Below, in pieces: positions 27,913-36,279 of a stretch of DNA of 64,000 bases. Source of the stretch: Bacteroidota bacterium (GTDB lineage: Bacteria > Bacteroidota > Ignavibacteria > Ignavibacteriales > Ignavibacteriaceae); the NCBI GenBank assembly GCA_021815405.1, contig JAKAGV010000010.1, positions 1-64,000 of the forward strand, read 5' to 3'. Position numbers and translations under genes: made by a program. Every line of letters begins with the position of its first letter. Within the stretch, counting starts at the first letter, position 1. The notes under the pieces are model-generated. The model was given only the letters and a program-made list of their open reading frames with translations. It was not told the origin of the DNA and ran no database searches.

Positions 27913-29283
27913 TTATTCAGTTAGTTTTCCGTTTATATAAACATCTTTCATTTTAATATTTTCAGCGTTTGAAATTTTGCTGCCGTCTTTTACTCCGTCA
28001 AATTTACAGTCTGAGATAAATACATCTTTTACTTTTGAATTTGCAAGTCCTTCAACGAACAAACAATACCTGCTTTTTTGGCTGGTTACATTGGAAATAA
28101 AAATATCTTTCATTACGGGTTTAAAGTGATATCCTTTTGCTTCCGGAGGATCATAGTTCATGTTAAGTTCTACAATTGCACCGGCAACCTCACCAACTTT
28201 AATATCCCTGACAAAAATATTTTCAACTACACCTCCGCGCTTTGCATTGGATTTTATTCTTAGCATCCTATCGAGAGCCGGACTATTCATCTCGCAATTC
28301 TCTACATAAACATCATGGCATCCGCCGGAGATTTCGCTTCCAATTGAAACTCCGCCGTGTCCGTCTTTCATGTTGCAATCTTTAACAATGATATCTTTGC
28401 TCGGAGTATTTAATTTTCTGCCGTCATTATTCCTGCCGGATTTAATTGCGATGCAGTCGTCACCGTCATTGAACACGCAGTCCTTTATCAAAACATAAGA
28501 ACAAGCTTCCGGATCGCATCCATCTGTGTTTGGACCGCTGCTGTTAGTTTTTACTCCGTCAACAGTAATGTTAGTGCTTAAGAACGGATGCATAAACCAG
28601 AAAGGTGAATCTTTTAAAGTTACTCCTTGAATTAAGATATTTTTACACTTCATGAATTCAATCATCGTCGGTCTTAAATAATATCCCGCGCCAAAAATTC
28701 TTTTTTCAAAGGGAACTTTTTCATCATTAAGCTTCAGTAAACGCGGACGGCTTTCCTTGTCGCCGCTTGATTTTTTCCACTTCCACCAGTTTTCATTGCT
28801 TGCCTGTCCGTCAATAATTCCTTTGCCGGTAACCGCAATGTTCTTCTGTCCGTATGCATAAATCAACGGTGAATAATTCATGCAGACAGAACCTTCCCAG
28901 CCGCATAAAACAACTGGCAGATAATCTTTCGGGTTCGTACTAAATTTTAATACCGCATCTTCGGAAACATGCAGATTCACGTTGCTCTTCAAATGAATTG
29001 CACCGGTAAGAAATTCTCCTTTGGGAACAACAACTCTTCCGCCGCCGGCTTTTGCACAAGCATTAACAGCTTTTGCTATCGCTTCGGTACACAAGGTTTT
29101 TCCATCAGCAACGGCGCCGTATTTTGTAATGTCAAAATCTTTTTTAGGGAATACCGGTGCTTTAATCTTTGCCAGAATTTTATTTACATTTTTCCATCCG
29201 GCATTTGAAGAATTTTTCTGAGCAAAACTGCCCGATGAAATGAAAGAAATAACCAAAAAGAAGATTAACAATAATTTTTTCAT
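27913..29283 (-). CDS. GH28 polygalacturonase, periplasmic type
   Basis: 456 aa from the ATG at 29283; an ATG four codons earlier lies inside the GGAGAG ribosome site and is rejected. Signal peptide to about residue 22. GH28 catalytic elements: NTD at 252-254, DD at 275-276 in NDGDDCIAIKSG, His309 in DGHGGVSIGSE, and RIK at 342-344. The start (KAPVFPKKDFDITKYGAVADG) is typical of exo-acting bacterial members. No sorting domain is present, so it probably hydrolyses imported oligogalacturonides in the periplasm to galacturonate. It is 20 bp downstream of a second GH28 gene, forming a tandem pair. Confidence 0.92.
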   Translation of the reverse strand: MKKLLLIFFLVISFISSGSFAQKNSSNAGWKNVNKILAKIKAPVFPKKDFDITKYGAVADGKTLCTEAIAKAVNACAKAGGGRVVVPKGEFLTGAIHLKSNVNLHVSEDAVLKFSTNPKDYLPVVLCGWEGSVCMNYSPLIYAYGQKNIAVTGKGIIDGQASNENWWKWKKSSGDKESRPRLLKLNDEKVPFEKRIFGAGYYLRPTMIEFMKCKNILIQGVTLKDSPFWFMHPFLSTNITVDGVKTNSSGPNTDGCDPEACSYVLIKDCVFNDGDDCIAIKSGRNNDGRKLNTPSKDIIVKDCNMKDGHGGVSIGSEISGGCHDVYVENCEMNSPALDRMLRIKSNAKRGGVVENIFVRDIKVGEVAGAIVELNMNYDPPEAKGYHFKPVMKDIFISNVTSQKSRYCLFVEGLANSKVKDVFISDCKFDGVKDGSKISNAENIKMKDVYINGKLTE

Positions 29284-29303
29284 TTTACTCTCCATTAAAA
29301 AAT

Positions 29304-30965
29304 TTATTTTATAATTACCGAACCTTTATCAACTTCGCCAAAGTAGTTTACCGGAGTTTTAAGATTCGACAAATCCGTATTTTTAATTACGATGGACTTA
29401 GTTTCCTGTCCCGAAACCTTCATAAAATAAGGGGCTCCTTCTGCATATTTAATTTTGTTCAATACAAAATCAGCGCTTTGATTAACATTAAAAATAGGAC
29501 CTTCCTTTGGAACTATTTCAACGTTATCAAGAGTCATACCTTTTGCATAATCTGTTTCAAATCCTCTATCGGCTCTAATGTAAGAATTTGTTATTTGAAT
29601 ATTTTGAATTGGCATTTCCGGTAAACCGACAACCGAAGCCGCTTCCCTTGCACCGTCGCAAAAGATACTGTCGATGAAAATATTTTTGAAGATCGGAGTT
29701 CTGTCTGTTACAGGAAAAGCTTTTACTTCCGCATTCTTAATTTCATAATAGGTATTAAAAAGAATTGTCTGGTTTACAATATCTTTCATAAAAATATTCT
29801 TAATAAAAATATTATCAACCAAGCCGCCTCTGCCTCTTGAGCTTTTAAATCTTAAACCGACATCAGTACCAACAAAATCGCAGTTGTGAACATAAATGTT
29901 GTGCATACCGCCGTTGGTGTTGCTGCCAGTAACAAAGCCGCCGTGCGCATGGTAAACAACGCAGTCGGCAATAACTACATTCTGAAGGACGGCTTCGGCT
30001 GCGCCTTTTACCACATTTGCTTTCATGCAGATGCCGTCATCGCCGGCAGTAATTGTGCATTTGTAAAGCAATACATTTTTACTTGAGCCGATATCCATTG
30101 CATCCCCGTTCTGTGCCCAGTATTCGTTATTAACTTTTACATTCCTGATAACCATGTCTTCACAAAAGTTAGGATTGAAGGCAAAGGAAGGAGAATTTTC
30201 CAAAGTTACTCCATCAATCAGTACTTTTTTGCAATGCATCAGAGAAACCATTTTAGGACGCATAGCATCTCTCAGTGGCAATAAATCTTCGATGGTAATT
30301 TTCTTCTTTTCTTTCCTAAATTGAACAAAATATTTATCAGCGTTCATAGCAACTTCAGACGGATACCAAATATTGCCAGCATCATTTACAACTCCACCGG
30401 AATTAACAAATTTTTTCCAGAGGGATTCGTTAACTTTGTCTTTTTTAAGCGGACGCCATGTAGTACCGTTTCCGTCAATCAAACCGCTGCCTGTAATTGC
30501 TATGTTCTCAAGATCAAATCCGTATATCGGAGATGCTAAAACAAATCCGCCGCTTGGGGTCTTTATAATAGGATAATCTTTATGGTCGGGGCTGAATAAA
30601 ATTAATGCACCTCTTTCAACATGAAAATTTACATTGCTCTTCAATTCTATCGGTCCGGTCAGCCATAATCCCGGAGGGACAATGACTTTTCCACCGCCTG
30701 CTTTTGAACAAGCATTAATGGTTTTTTGAAAAGCAACGGTGTTCATCGTATGTCCGTCGCCAACTGCTCCGTATTCTTTTATATTAAAAGACTTGTTCTG
30801 AAAGTGCGGAAGCTGGATTGAAAATGATTTAAAAGGCAGATCTTTCAAATAAGAATTTACTTCTTCCTGCAATTTATCCTGTGCATTGAGAAAGCTGAAA
30901 GTTCCTCCTAGAAAAAGTAAGATTAGAATTTTAACGATGCTGAATCTTATTGAGCTAATATTCAT
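29304..30965 (-). CDS. GH28 family glycosidase, divergent
   Basis: 553 aa from the ATG at 30965, which has GGAG 8 nt upstream; a start 12 codons earlier lies in a word-repeat region and lacks such a site. Signal peptide MNISSIRFSIVKILILLFLGG. GH28 motifs are recognisable but altered: NGDAMDIGSS for the usual NTD block, ITAGDDGICMK, YHAHGGFVTGSNTNGG and GLRFKSSRGRGG. Large insertions lie between residues 140 and 230 (TWRPLKKDKVNESLWKKF). Such members often act on rhamnogalacturonan or terminal residues, but that is not readable here. It lacks a T9SS tag. Confidence 0.88.
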   Translation of the reverse strand: MNISSIRFSIVKILILLFLGGTFSFLNAQDKLQEEVNSYLKDLPFKSFSIQLPHFQNKSFNIKEYGAVGDGHTMNTVAFQKTINACSKAGGGKVIVPPGLWLTGPIELKSNVNFHVERGALILFSPDHKDYPIIKTPSGGFVLASPIYGFDLENIAITGSGLIDGNGTTWRPLKKDKVNESLWKKFVNSGGVVNDAGNIWYPSEVAMNADKYFVQFRKEKKKITIEDLLPLRDAMRPKMVSLMHCKKVLIDGVTLENSPSFAFNPNFCEDMVIRNVKVNNEYWAQNGDAMDIGSSKNVLLYKCTITAGDDGICMKANVVKGAAEAVLQNVVIADCVVYHAHGGFVTGSNTNGGMHNIYVHNCDFVGTDVGLRFKSSRGRGGLVDNIFIKNIFMKDIVNQTILFNTYYEIKNAEVKAFPVTDRTPIFKNIFIDSIFCDGAREAASVVGLPEMPIQNIQITNSYIRADRGFETDYAKGMTLDNVEIVPKEGPIFNVNQSADFVLNKIKYAEGAPYFMKVSGQETKSIVIKNTDLSNLKTPVNYFGEVDKGSVIIK

Positions 30966-31067
30966 TTGTGTCTCCGTTTGTTTGCATAACGCATAGGGCA
31001 AAGCGCATAGCGTAAATAATTGTAATGTTGATGATGATTGGGTTTTCTTTTTCGCTTAGCGAAATAT

Positions 31068-32051
31068 TTATTTTACCTTAAAAACTTTATTTAAAAAATT
31101 AGTTATGTAATCAAGTGTCTTATCAAACCAAGGATGGAAAAGCCAGAATGTGTGAATTGTATTAGGCAAAGTATGTACTTTATAATAGATGTTATAATTT
31201 TTCAGAAGCTTAATCATCTCATCTCTTCCGGCATGGAAACGCGGTACAGCGCTGTTAATAAAGGCTATCGGCGGTGTTTTGCTTGTTGTATGATTATATG
31301 CACCCGCATCTTTCCAAACCTGCGGATTATCTTTTGCGGATACGCCAAACCAACGATGAGCAGCGCTCGGCTTTGCGGGATTATTTTTTACTTCTTCCGA
31401 ACCTTTACCGAAAAAATCCACTACACCGTCAACATCAACAATAGCCTGAACGCTGCTTGAATAATTTGTATTGCCTTCATCGCCTTCAAACTTTTCATCG
31501 TCGTTAGTAGCACCCAGCAGCGCCGCAAGCTGACCGCCCGCAGAACAGCCATAGGCAGCAATTTTATTTTTATCGATATGATATTTTTCTGCGTTAGCTC
31601 TCATCCATCTAACTGCCGCTTTCAAATCAAAAACTGCCGCCGGATATAATGCTTCGGGGGAAAGACGGTATTCGGGAGTAACCGTAACAAAACCTCTTGC
31701 AGCTAATCTCTCAGCCATCGGAATAATTAAAGATGTATCACCGGAAGCCCAGCCGCCGCCGTAAATCATTAATACTCCGGGCAAGTTTTTCCTTGCATTT
31801 ACTGAAGGGCAAAAAATATTTAGATGAAGTTCTCTTTTGCCAATCTTAACGTAGACAATGTTCGATTCTTCTTTAACATTCTTTGGAAGCTTTCTTGTTA
31901 CAAGTTTTGCATCGGGAAACTTCTTAAGCATCTTTTTGTTAGCGCTGTACAAAGTATAAGAAGTATCCCGCGGAATCCCGTTGATCGTATCAATGTGCTG
32001 AGAAAATGCAAGGCTTGAAAAAAATAAAAGTAAAACGAAAATCTTGTGCAT
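31068..32051 (-). CDS. Secreted alpha/beta-hydrolase esterase
   Basis: 327 aa from the ATG at 32051; a TTG four codons earlier would overlap the methylesterase gene. Signal peptide MHKIFVLLLFFSSLAFSQ. The fold is marked by the oxyanion loop MIYGGGWASGD, the nucleophile elbow AYGCSAGGQLA and the late His in NTIHTFW, with an Asp expected near SAVPRFHAG. It resembles bacterial carbohydrate esterases of the acetyl/feruloyl type. It starts one base after the stop of the CE8 gene, so coupled expression and removal of acetyl or other esters from pectin are likely. The exact ester is unknown. Confidence 0.85.
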   Translation of the reverse strand: MHKIFVLLLFFSSLAFSQHIDTINGIPRDTSYTLYSANKKMLKKFPDAKLVTRKLPKNVKEESNIVYVKIGKRELHLNIFCPSVNARKNLPGVLMIYGGGWASGDTSLIIPMAERLAARGFVTVTPEYRLSPEALYPAAVFDLKAAVRWMRANAEKYHIDKNKIAAYGCSAGGQLAALLGATNDDEKFEGDEGNTNYSSSVQAIVDVDGVVDFFGKGSEEVKNNPAKPSAAHRWFGVSAKDNPQVWKDAGAYNHTTSKTPPIAFINSAVPRFHAGRDEMIKLLKNYNIYYKVHTLPNTIHTFWLFHPWFDKTLDYITNFLNKVFKVK

Positions 32052-32052
32052 T

Positions 32053-33309
32053 TTAATTTTCAATCTGATTAATACCGAAATCTACCAGTCGCTCATGAAT
32101 ACTTGCAAGTGTACCGGTAACTTGCGCATCGTTTATAATTTTCAATTCTGTTAAATCATTTTTGGAAAATTCTGAACTACAATCAAATCTGATTGTATCT
32201 GAACCTGCACCGGAATTATATGTAAATACTTTTCCGTCGCTTGATTTTAAAACCGGCTTGCCGATTACAGTCACCGGTTCATCGAAATAAAATAAAACAT
32301 AACCTTTATGCAATTCATATTTGGTTATAGAAGGACCATTAGATGATTCCGGATTCCACTTTCCGTCAAATGTCCAGGCAGCAGTAATCTCTTTCGGAGA
32401 AGGAGAGCCTGCAGCAGTAATCAGATTATTTTTGAACCACGGATAATTACCGCCTTCTCTGGTGCAGTTGTAATAATAATCTCTCTCGCCCCAGTTTGCT
32501 GGTCTGTTCTTTTCCGGATTATTTGGATATGTTACCCTGTAAATCGGAGTATCAGCCATGCTTGAAGAAAACTTGCAGTCAATCAAATAGAACTGAGCAT
32601 CGTAGTGATGCCTTCCAAGCTGAAATCCTTTTACTCCGTCGAATGAGCAATTCTTCAAAACAAACTTTTGATTTATTTTGTAGCCGCCTGCATGCCAGAT
32701 TGAAGCTATCCTTTTCAATTCGTAAAACTTTGAGTTCTTAATAAAGCACCAGCCGCGCGGGCAAACAAAATCAACCGAGCCTTCAAATGTACAATCGGCA
32801 TGATAGTACATTCCGGTTTTATAATCCCACAGCGAAACCGTATCGCCGCCTTTGCTTAAGACTTTACAATTATAAATAATCGTTCTCGTTCCTTTTCCGT
32901 ATACTGCAAATGCATGCGGACCAACTTCCGGCTGAGTATTTTCTATTGTAAGATTTTCAAGCACAATATCATCGGCATGAATATTAACAACCGCTGGCCC
33001 AATCGAATCCTCGTGTGCAATCCAATCCGTTCTAAGCTGGCTGTATTCAATAATCGTACTGTCTTTGCTTTCGCCTTTAAGCGTAACATAATCCTGAGTA
33101 ATTCTAATCTTCTCGTTATACACTCCGTTTTTTATATAGATAACCACTCGCTCGTAATTAAACATCGGAAGCGAATTGATAGCGGCTGTAATAGTTCTGT
33201 AGTCTCCGCTTCCGTCTTTTGCTACAGTTATAAAGTGATAGTCCTTCGCAAATAATGCTGAAGCAAGGAAACAGAATAGGATAAAAGTAAAATAGAATCG
33301 CTTTCCCAT
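32053..33309 (-). CDS. CE8 pectin methylesterase with unusual active-site surround
   Basis: 418 aa with signal peptide (MGKRFYFTFILFCFLASALFA). The CE8 beta-helix starts ITVAKDGSGDYRTITAAIN. The two catalytic Asp positions are conserved as Asp156 (GGDTVSLWD) and Asp180 (GSVDFVCPRG), and the substrate Arg is probably in LGRHH. However, the usual Gln before the first Asp is Gly155, and the standard FGN/FGR after VDF is CPRG. An extra C-terminal region of about 100 residues (FDGKWNPESSNGPS...) looks like a beta-sandwich. It would demethylate homogalacturonan before lyase or hydrolase attack. Family is sure; activity on ordinary pectin is less so. Confidence 0.88.
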   Translation of the reverse strand: MGKRFYFTFILFCFLASALFAKDYHFITVAKDGSGDYRTITAAINSLPMFNYERVVIYIKNGVYNEKIRITQDYVTLKGESKDSTIIEYSQLRTDWIAHEDSIGPAVVNIHADDIVLENLTIENTQPEVGPHAFAVYGKGTRTIIYNCKVLSKGGDTVSLWDYKTGMYYHADCTFEGSVDFVCPRGWCFIKNSKFYELKRIASIWHAGGYKINQKFVLKNCSFDGVKGFQLGRHHYDAQFYLIDCKFSSSMADTPIYRVTYPNNPEKNRPANWGERDYYYNCTREGGNYPWFKNNLITAAGSPSPKEITAAWTFDGKWNPESSNGPSITKYELHKGYVLFYFDEPVTVIGKPVLKSSDGKVFTYNSGAGSDTIRFDCSSEFSKNDLTELKIINDAQVTGTLASIHERLVDFGINQIEN

Positions 33310-33345
33310 TTTCTAAAAATTTTGTGGAAACTATGTTTTTGGAAT

Positions 33346-33412
33346 AATGGAGTAATGGAATACCCGTCTAAAGGCATGTTCAGACATTACTCCAACATTC
33401 CATTACTCCATT
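33346..33412. repeat. Intergenic hairpin with perfect 16-bp arms
   Basis: AATGGAGTAATGGAAT (33346-33361) is exactly reverse complementary to ATTCCATTACTCCATT (33397-33412); the loop is 35 nt. The arms are built from the word TAATGGA repeated. It lies between the SGNH esterase stop and the CE8 start and may be a dispersed element or an mRNA processing signal. Confidence 0.75.
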
Positions 33413-33430
33413 TTAAATGTTAGCTCAGCT

Positions 33431-34075
33431 TTATCTAAATATTTTGTTTAATCCTTTCCAAACCGCCGCGGCAATCTGCTGCTGCCCTTTTATATTTGGA
33501 TGAAGTCCGTCAGCGTAATTCTGAGGTGAAACAGTTTTTATTAGAGAAATAAATCCGATTGATTCTTCCTTTGCCAGTTCCTTATATTTTTTCTCAAGCT
33601 TCATCAAAGAGAGCTTTGTATTCTCGTTATACTTTTTCTTTACATTCAACGCCGACATTGTTTTCAGATTTATATCAGACGGCGAGAGTATAACAATTTT
33701 TGTTTTACTGTTCGTCTCTCTTATTTTGTTTATCATCCATTTCATATTTTGAATACAGACATTTACAAGACTATCATTGCCATCCTTAAGATCATTTACA
33801 CCGAGAAATATTAAGAAATAATCCGCATCCGGATTTGCTTTTAACACCGGAAGAATTTGTTCCTTATCCGATGTCTTTCTACCGTTTCTTCCCGCATTCA
33901 CAAAATCAATTCCCTTATGTTCCTTCGAAAGGAAATATACCCAGCTATGCCCATTGACTTTTGCACCGTGAGTTATTGAATCTCCAAAGCAAATTACTTT
34001 GCCTTTAATATTGCCGTTATATGTCATAGCATAAAAGAATGTTAAACATAAAAAACCTATAAATAAATATTTCAT
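33431..34075 (-). CDS. SGNH/GDSL-family esterase
   Basis: 214 aa secreted protein (signal peptide MKYLFIGFLCLTFFYAM). The SGNH blocks are visible: block I CFGDSITHG with catalytic Ser33, block II Gly in NAGRNGRKT, block III FLGVNDLKD, and block V YADGLHPNIKG with the Asp/His pair. This fold covers acetylesterases acting on pectin and hemicellulose, and the neighbours (PL10 eight bases upstream, a CE12 remnant, CE8) favour deacetylation of pectin. It is not close to classical CE12 in wording, so only the superfamily is stated. Confidence 0.87.
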   Translation of the reverse strand: MKYLFIGFLCLTFFYAMTYNGNIKGKVICFGDSITHGAKVNGHSWVYFLSKEHKGIDFVNAGRNGRKTSDKEQILPVLKANPDADYFLIFLGVNDLKDGNDSLVNVCIQNMKWMINKIRETNSKTKIVILSPSDINLKTMSALNVKKKYNENTKLSLMKLEKKYKELAKEESIGFISLIKTVSPQNYADGLHPNIKGQQQIAAAVWKGLNKIFR

Positions 34076-34082
34076 GTTCTAC

Positions 34083-35273
34083 TTAATCACTTTCTCCAAT
34101 CATTTTCAGCCACGCCGGATAAGCATCCAGCACTTTCTGCGGCTCGTAATTGTACCACGTATAGCCGTCGCGGCGTTCTCTGCCGACTTGCGCAAGCGAG
34201 TAAACCGGTATTCCGTTGCGGTCGCAGAAGAATGGCTTATTATCTTTAAGCGTATAAAATCTTGCCCAAACCGGCGGCGCTTTTGGATCATTTACAACAA
34301 TCCTATCTGTCACACTTGTTCTATATTTAAAAACTACTTTGGGAGCTTGAATTGTCTTTTCTCTTATTCCGTGAAGCTCCGATTCCTTAAACCATTCAAC
34401 TGCGCTTTTAATCGAATTGACAATTGCTTTGCCTGGATGTTTAATGCTCATTAAGAATAAAACTATGTCTGCACTTTCATCTCCGCATTTAGAAGGCAGT
34501 TCAAATGTTCTTGCGCCTCGCGGCTTGAAATTTATTTCATCATGCTGCTGACACCAAACTGTGAGCTTCCCATTCTCAGCTATCTGGCATTTTAAAATGC
34601 AGTCAAGTCCTTTTTCATAAGCTATCTTTACTTTTGCACGAGTTGTTTTATCTACAAAAGAAAAGTCCGGATCATTCGTAACAATATTTCTGAACACCTT
34701 CATTATCCCGATCATCGCACCGTCATTAAAGGTGATGTATTTTCTGTAGCCGCTTGTATCGGGATAGAATTGAGGGAAGCCTCCATTGGGATACTGTGCT
34801 TCCAGCATAAAATGAATTCCTCTTAAAGCGGCAGCGGCATATCTTTTATCTTTTAATAAAAAATATGCTTTTGCAAGATATTCTACCTGTGAATGAGTTG
34901 CGCCATTATCGAACGTTGTCCTAAGTGAATCTCTACCTTCCTTTAAAATTGCTTTTTGTTCCGGAGTCAATATCGCCATCATATCATAATTTTTCGGAAA
35001 GCCGCCGTTCTTCTGCTGATATAACAAAATGTTGTCAGCAATTTCTTTTACCTGTGTCGGCTTATATTTCTTTTGATCCGGCAGCATAACAATAAACTGC
35101 TCATGGTCTGTAATATCTTTCCAGTGATGTGCACTATCGTAAAAACCAGAAACGTCAATCGCTTTCTCTGAAGTACTCTTTACATCCTGCGGTTTACTAC
35201 TGGATAGCAACAGCAGAGAAATAAAAATAACAAACACCGAAATATTTTTGGCTGAAAGAAAATTTAGTTTCAT
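34083..35273 (-). CDS. PL10 pectate lyase
   Basis: 396 aa. After a signal peptide (KNISVFVIFISLLLLSSS) comes the PL10 alpha/alpha-toroid: ADNILLYQQKNGGFPKNYD, TTFDNGATHSQVEYLA, LEAQYPNGGFPQFYPD, and YITFNDGAMIGIMKVF. These blocks define PL10, which cuts de-esterified homogalacturonan to unsaturated products with Ca2+. There is no T9SS tag, and length fits a single catalytic domain. GGAAGAG lies just before the ATG. It overlaps nothing but ends 7 bp before the SGNH esterase gene, suggesting one transcript. Confidence 0.9.
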   Translation of the reverse strand: MKLNFLSAKNISVFVIFISLLLLSSSKPQDVKSTSEKAIDVSGFYDSAHHWKDITDHEQFIVMLPDQKKYKPTQVKEIADNILLYQQKNGGFPKNYDMMAILTPEQKAILKEGRDSLRTTFDNGATHSQVEYLAKAYFLLKDKRYAAAALRGIHFMLEAQYPNGGFPQFYPDTSGYRKYITFNDGAMIGIMKVFRNIVTNDPDFSFVDKTTRAKVKIAYEKGLDCILKCQIAENGKLTVWCQQHDEINFKPRGARTFELPSKCGDESADIVLFLMSIKHPGKAIVNSIKSAVEWFKESELHGIREKTIQAPKVVFKYRTSVTDRIVVNDPKAPPVWARFYTLKDNKPFFCDRNGIPVYSLAQVGRERRDGYTWYNYEPQKVLDAYPAWLKMIGESD

Positions 35274-35306
35274 TATTAACTCTTCCTTGAGGGTATAAGG
35301 TATATT

Positions 35307-35370
35307 GGTATAAAGGTATAATGGTGAAATGGTATAAGATTTACCCCTTATACCATTATATCTTTATACC
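35307..35370. repeat. Intergenic word-repeat hairpin (GGTATA words)
   Basis: GGTATAAAGGTATAATGGT (35307-35325) pairs with ACCATTATATCTTTATACC (35352-35370) over 19 positions with one mismatch. Inside, ATGGTATAAG (35329-35338) and CTTATACCAT (35347-35356) are perfect complements, giving two alternative folds. The left side contains about six GGTATA-like words in 8-9 bp steps. Confidence 0.75.
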
Positions 35371-35376
35371 CAACTT

Positions 35377-35791
35377 TTATTTTAAGTAATCTGACAATGG
35401 AAGTTTAAGCTGTCTTATTCCTTCAATCGCAAGCTCTGCAACCTTTGCCGCTTCGAGAATTGTAAGATGAGTCTTATCGGTTGAGGTATAAAACTCTTTA
35501 GATATTTCCGGTCCATAAGATTCGACCAGTTTCTTTCTTCCACAAGCCTTCGTTGAAAAAGCTTTTTGTACTTCTGCCGCCTCTTGCGGCATCAACAACA
35601 TTGACATCATTATTAAAAAATTCCGGAAGCATCTGTGCCCAGCCGCGCTGATGTTTTACATTCGTAGTGTCATACAAACAAATTGTCGAATCGCCGATTG
35701 TGTAAACTGTAATTTTGCTGACGGTAAAGCCAATAATTAAAAGCCAGCCCAATATTATCATGAAAAAAGAAATAACTCTAAGTAATTTCAT
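35377..35791 (-). pseudogene. Remnant of a CE12 rhamnogalacturonan acetylesterase
   Basis: The 5' part encodes a signal helix and then the CE12 block I, VYTIGDSTICLYD, followed by RGWAQMLPEFF and ARGGRSTKSFFNEGLWKK. After this the frame ends. In another frame the 3' part encodes LVESYGPEISKEFYT, the block V motif DKTHLTILEAAKVAELAIEG, and a normal stop. A full CE12 enzyme is about 250 aa; here roughly 100 residues including block III (the Asn/Asp oxyanion region) are gone, and the join near 35525 is out of frame. So the gene is dead, although both ends remain readable. Confidence 0.85.
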
Positions 35792-35876
35792 GTTTCATAA
35801 GTTTAAAGATCTGAAAAGGAGAATTGAAAGAAATATGTTCTTTTGAAAGCGCTAAGCAGAAATATTATTTATTACC

Positions 35877-36254
35877 ATGCAAAATCTTGAGCAGCTATAA
35901 AACGTAATTTTTGTCCTCACTCCAAAATGAGAGTACCGATAAATTTTCTTATTTTATGCTACTCTCATTTTGGAGTTGTGACGAATAACATTTTATCTCC
36001 TTACTCCAAATCCTGACTACCTATTTGTAATCTTTTTTTAAGGCACTCCTATTTTGGAGTTGTGACAAATAACATTTTTTTTCATTACTCCAAAATGAGA
36101 GTAGGGATAAATACAATTTTTTCCTCATACTCCAATTCCAGACTAACGATAAATACTATTTCTTATGACTACTCATAAACTTGAGTAACAACTAAAAAAC
36201 ATTTTTGCTGGTTCTCCCAAAAAAGAGTAGCTATCTTTTATGTGATTTATAACC
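35877..36254. repeat. Nine-unit, exactly 42-bp periodic degenerate array
   Basis: Units begin at 35877, 35919, 35961, 36003, 36045, 36087, 36129, 36171 and 36213, each exactly 42 bp, with no insertion or deletion despite strong divergence. Each unit has a 16-bp head with arms close to ACTC...GAGT around an 8-bp centre, then 26 bp of AT-rich spacer, often TAACATTTTT-like. Heads at 35919 and 36087 are ACTCCAAAATGAGAGT; the head at 35961 is its exact reverse complement ACTCTCATTTTGGAGT in the same register. One plus-strand frame reads as 14-residue repeats (SKMRVGINTIFSSY type) but stops occur in units 1, 4 and 8. The array fills the gap between the CE12 remnant and a GH28 gene. Confidence 0.9.
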
Positions 36255-36279
36255 TTTCCAAAAGGTAAGCAGCATCTTA

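Noticed and set aside
35877-36254. CRISPR array
   Set aside because: Units share a period but repeats are diverged and partly inverted, and spacers are not unique. No cas genes are near.
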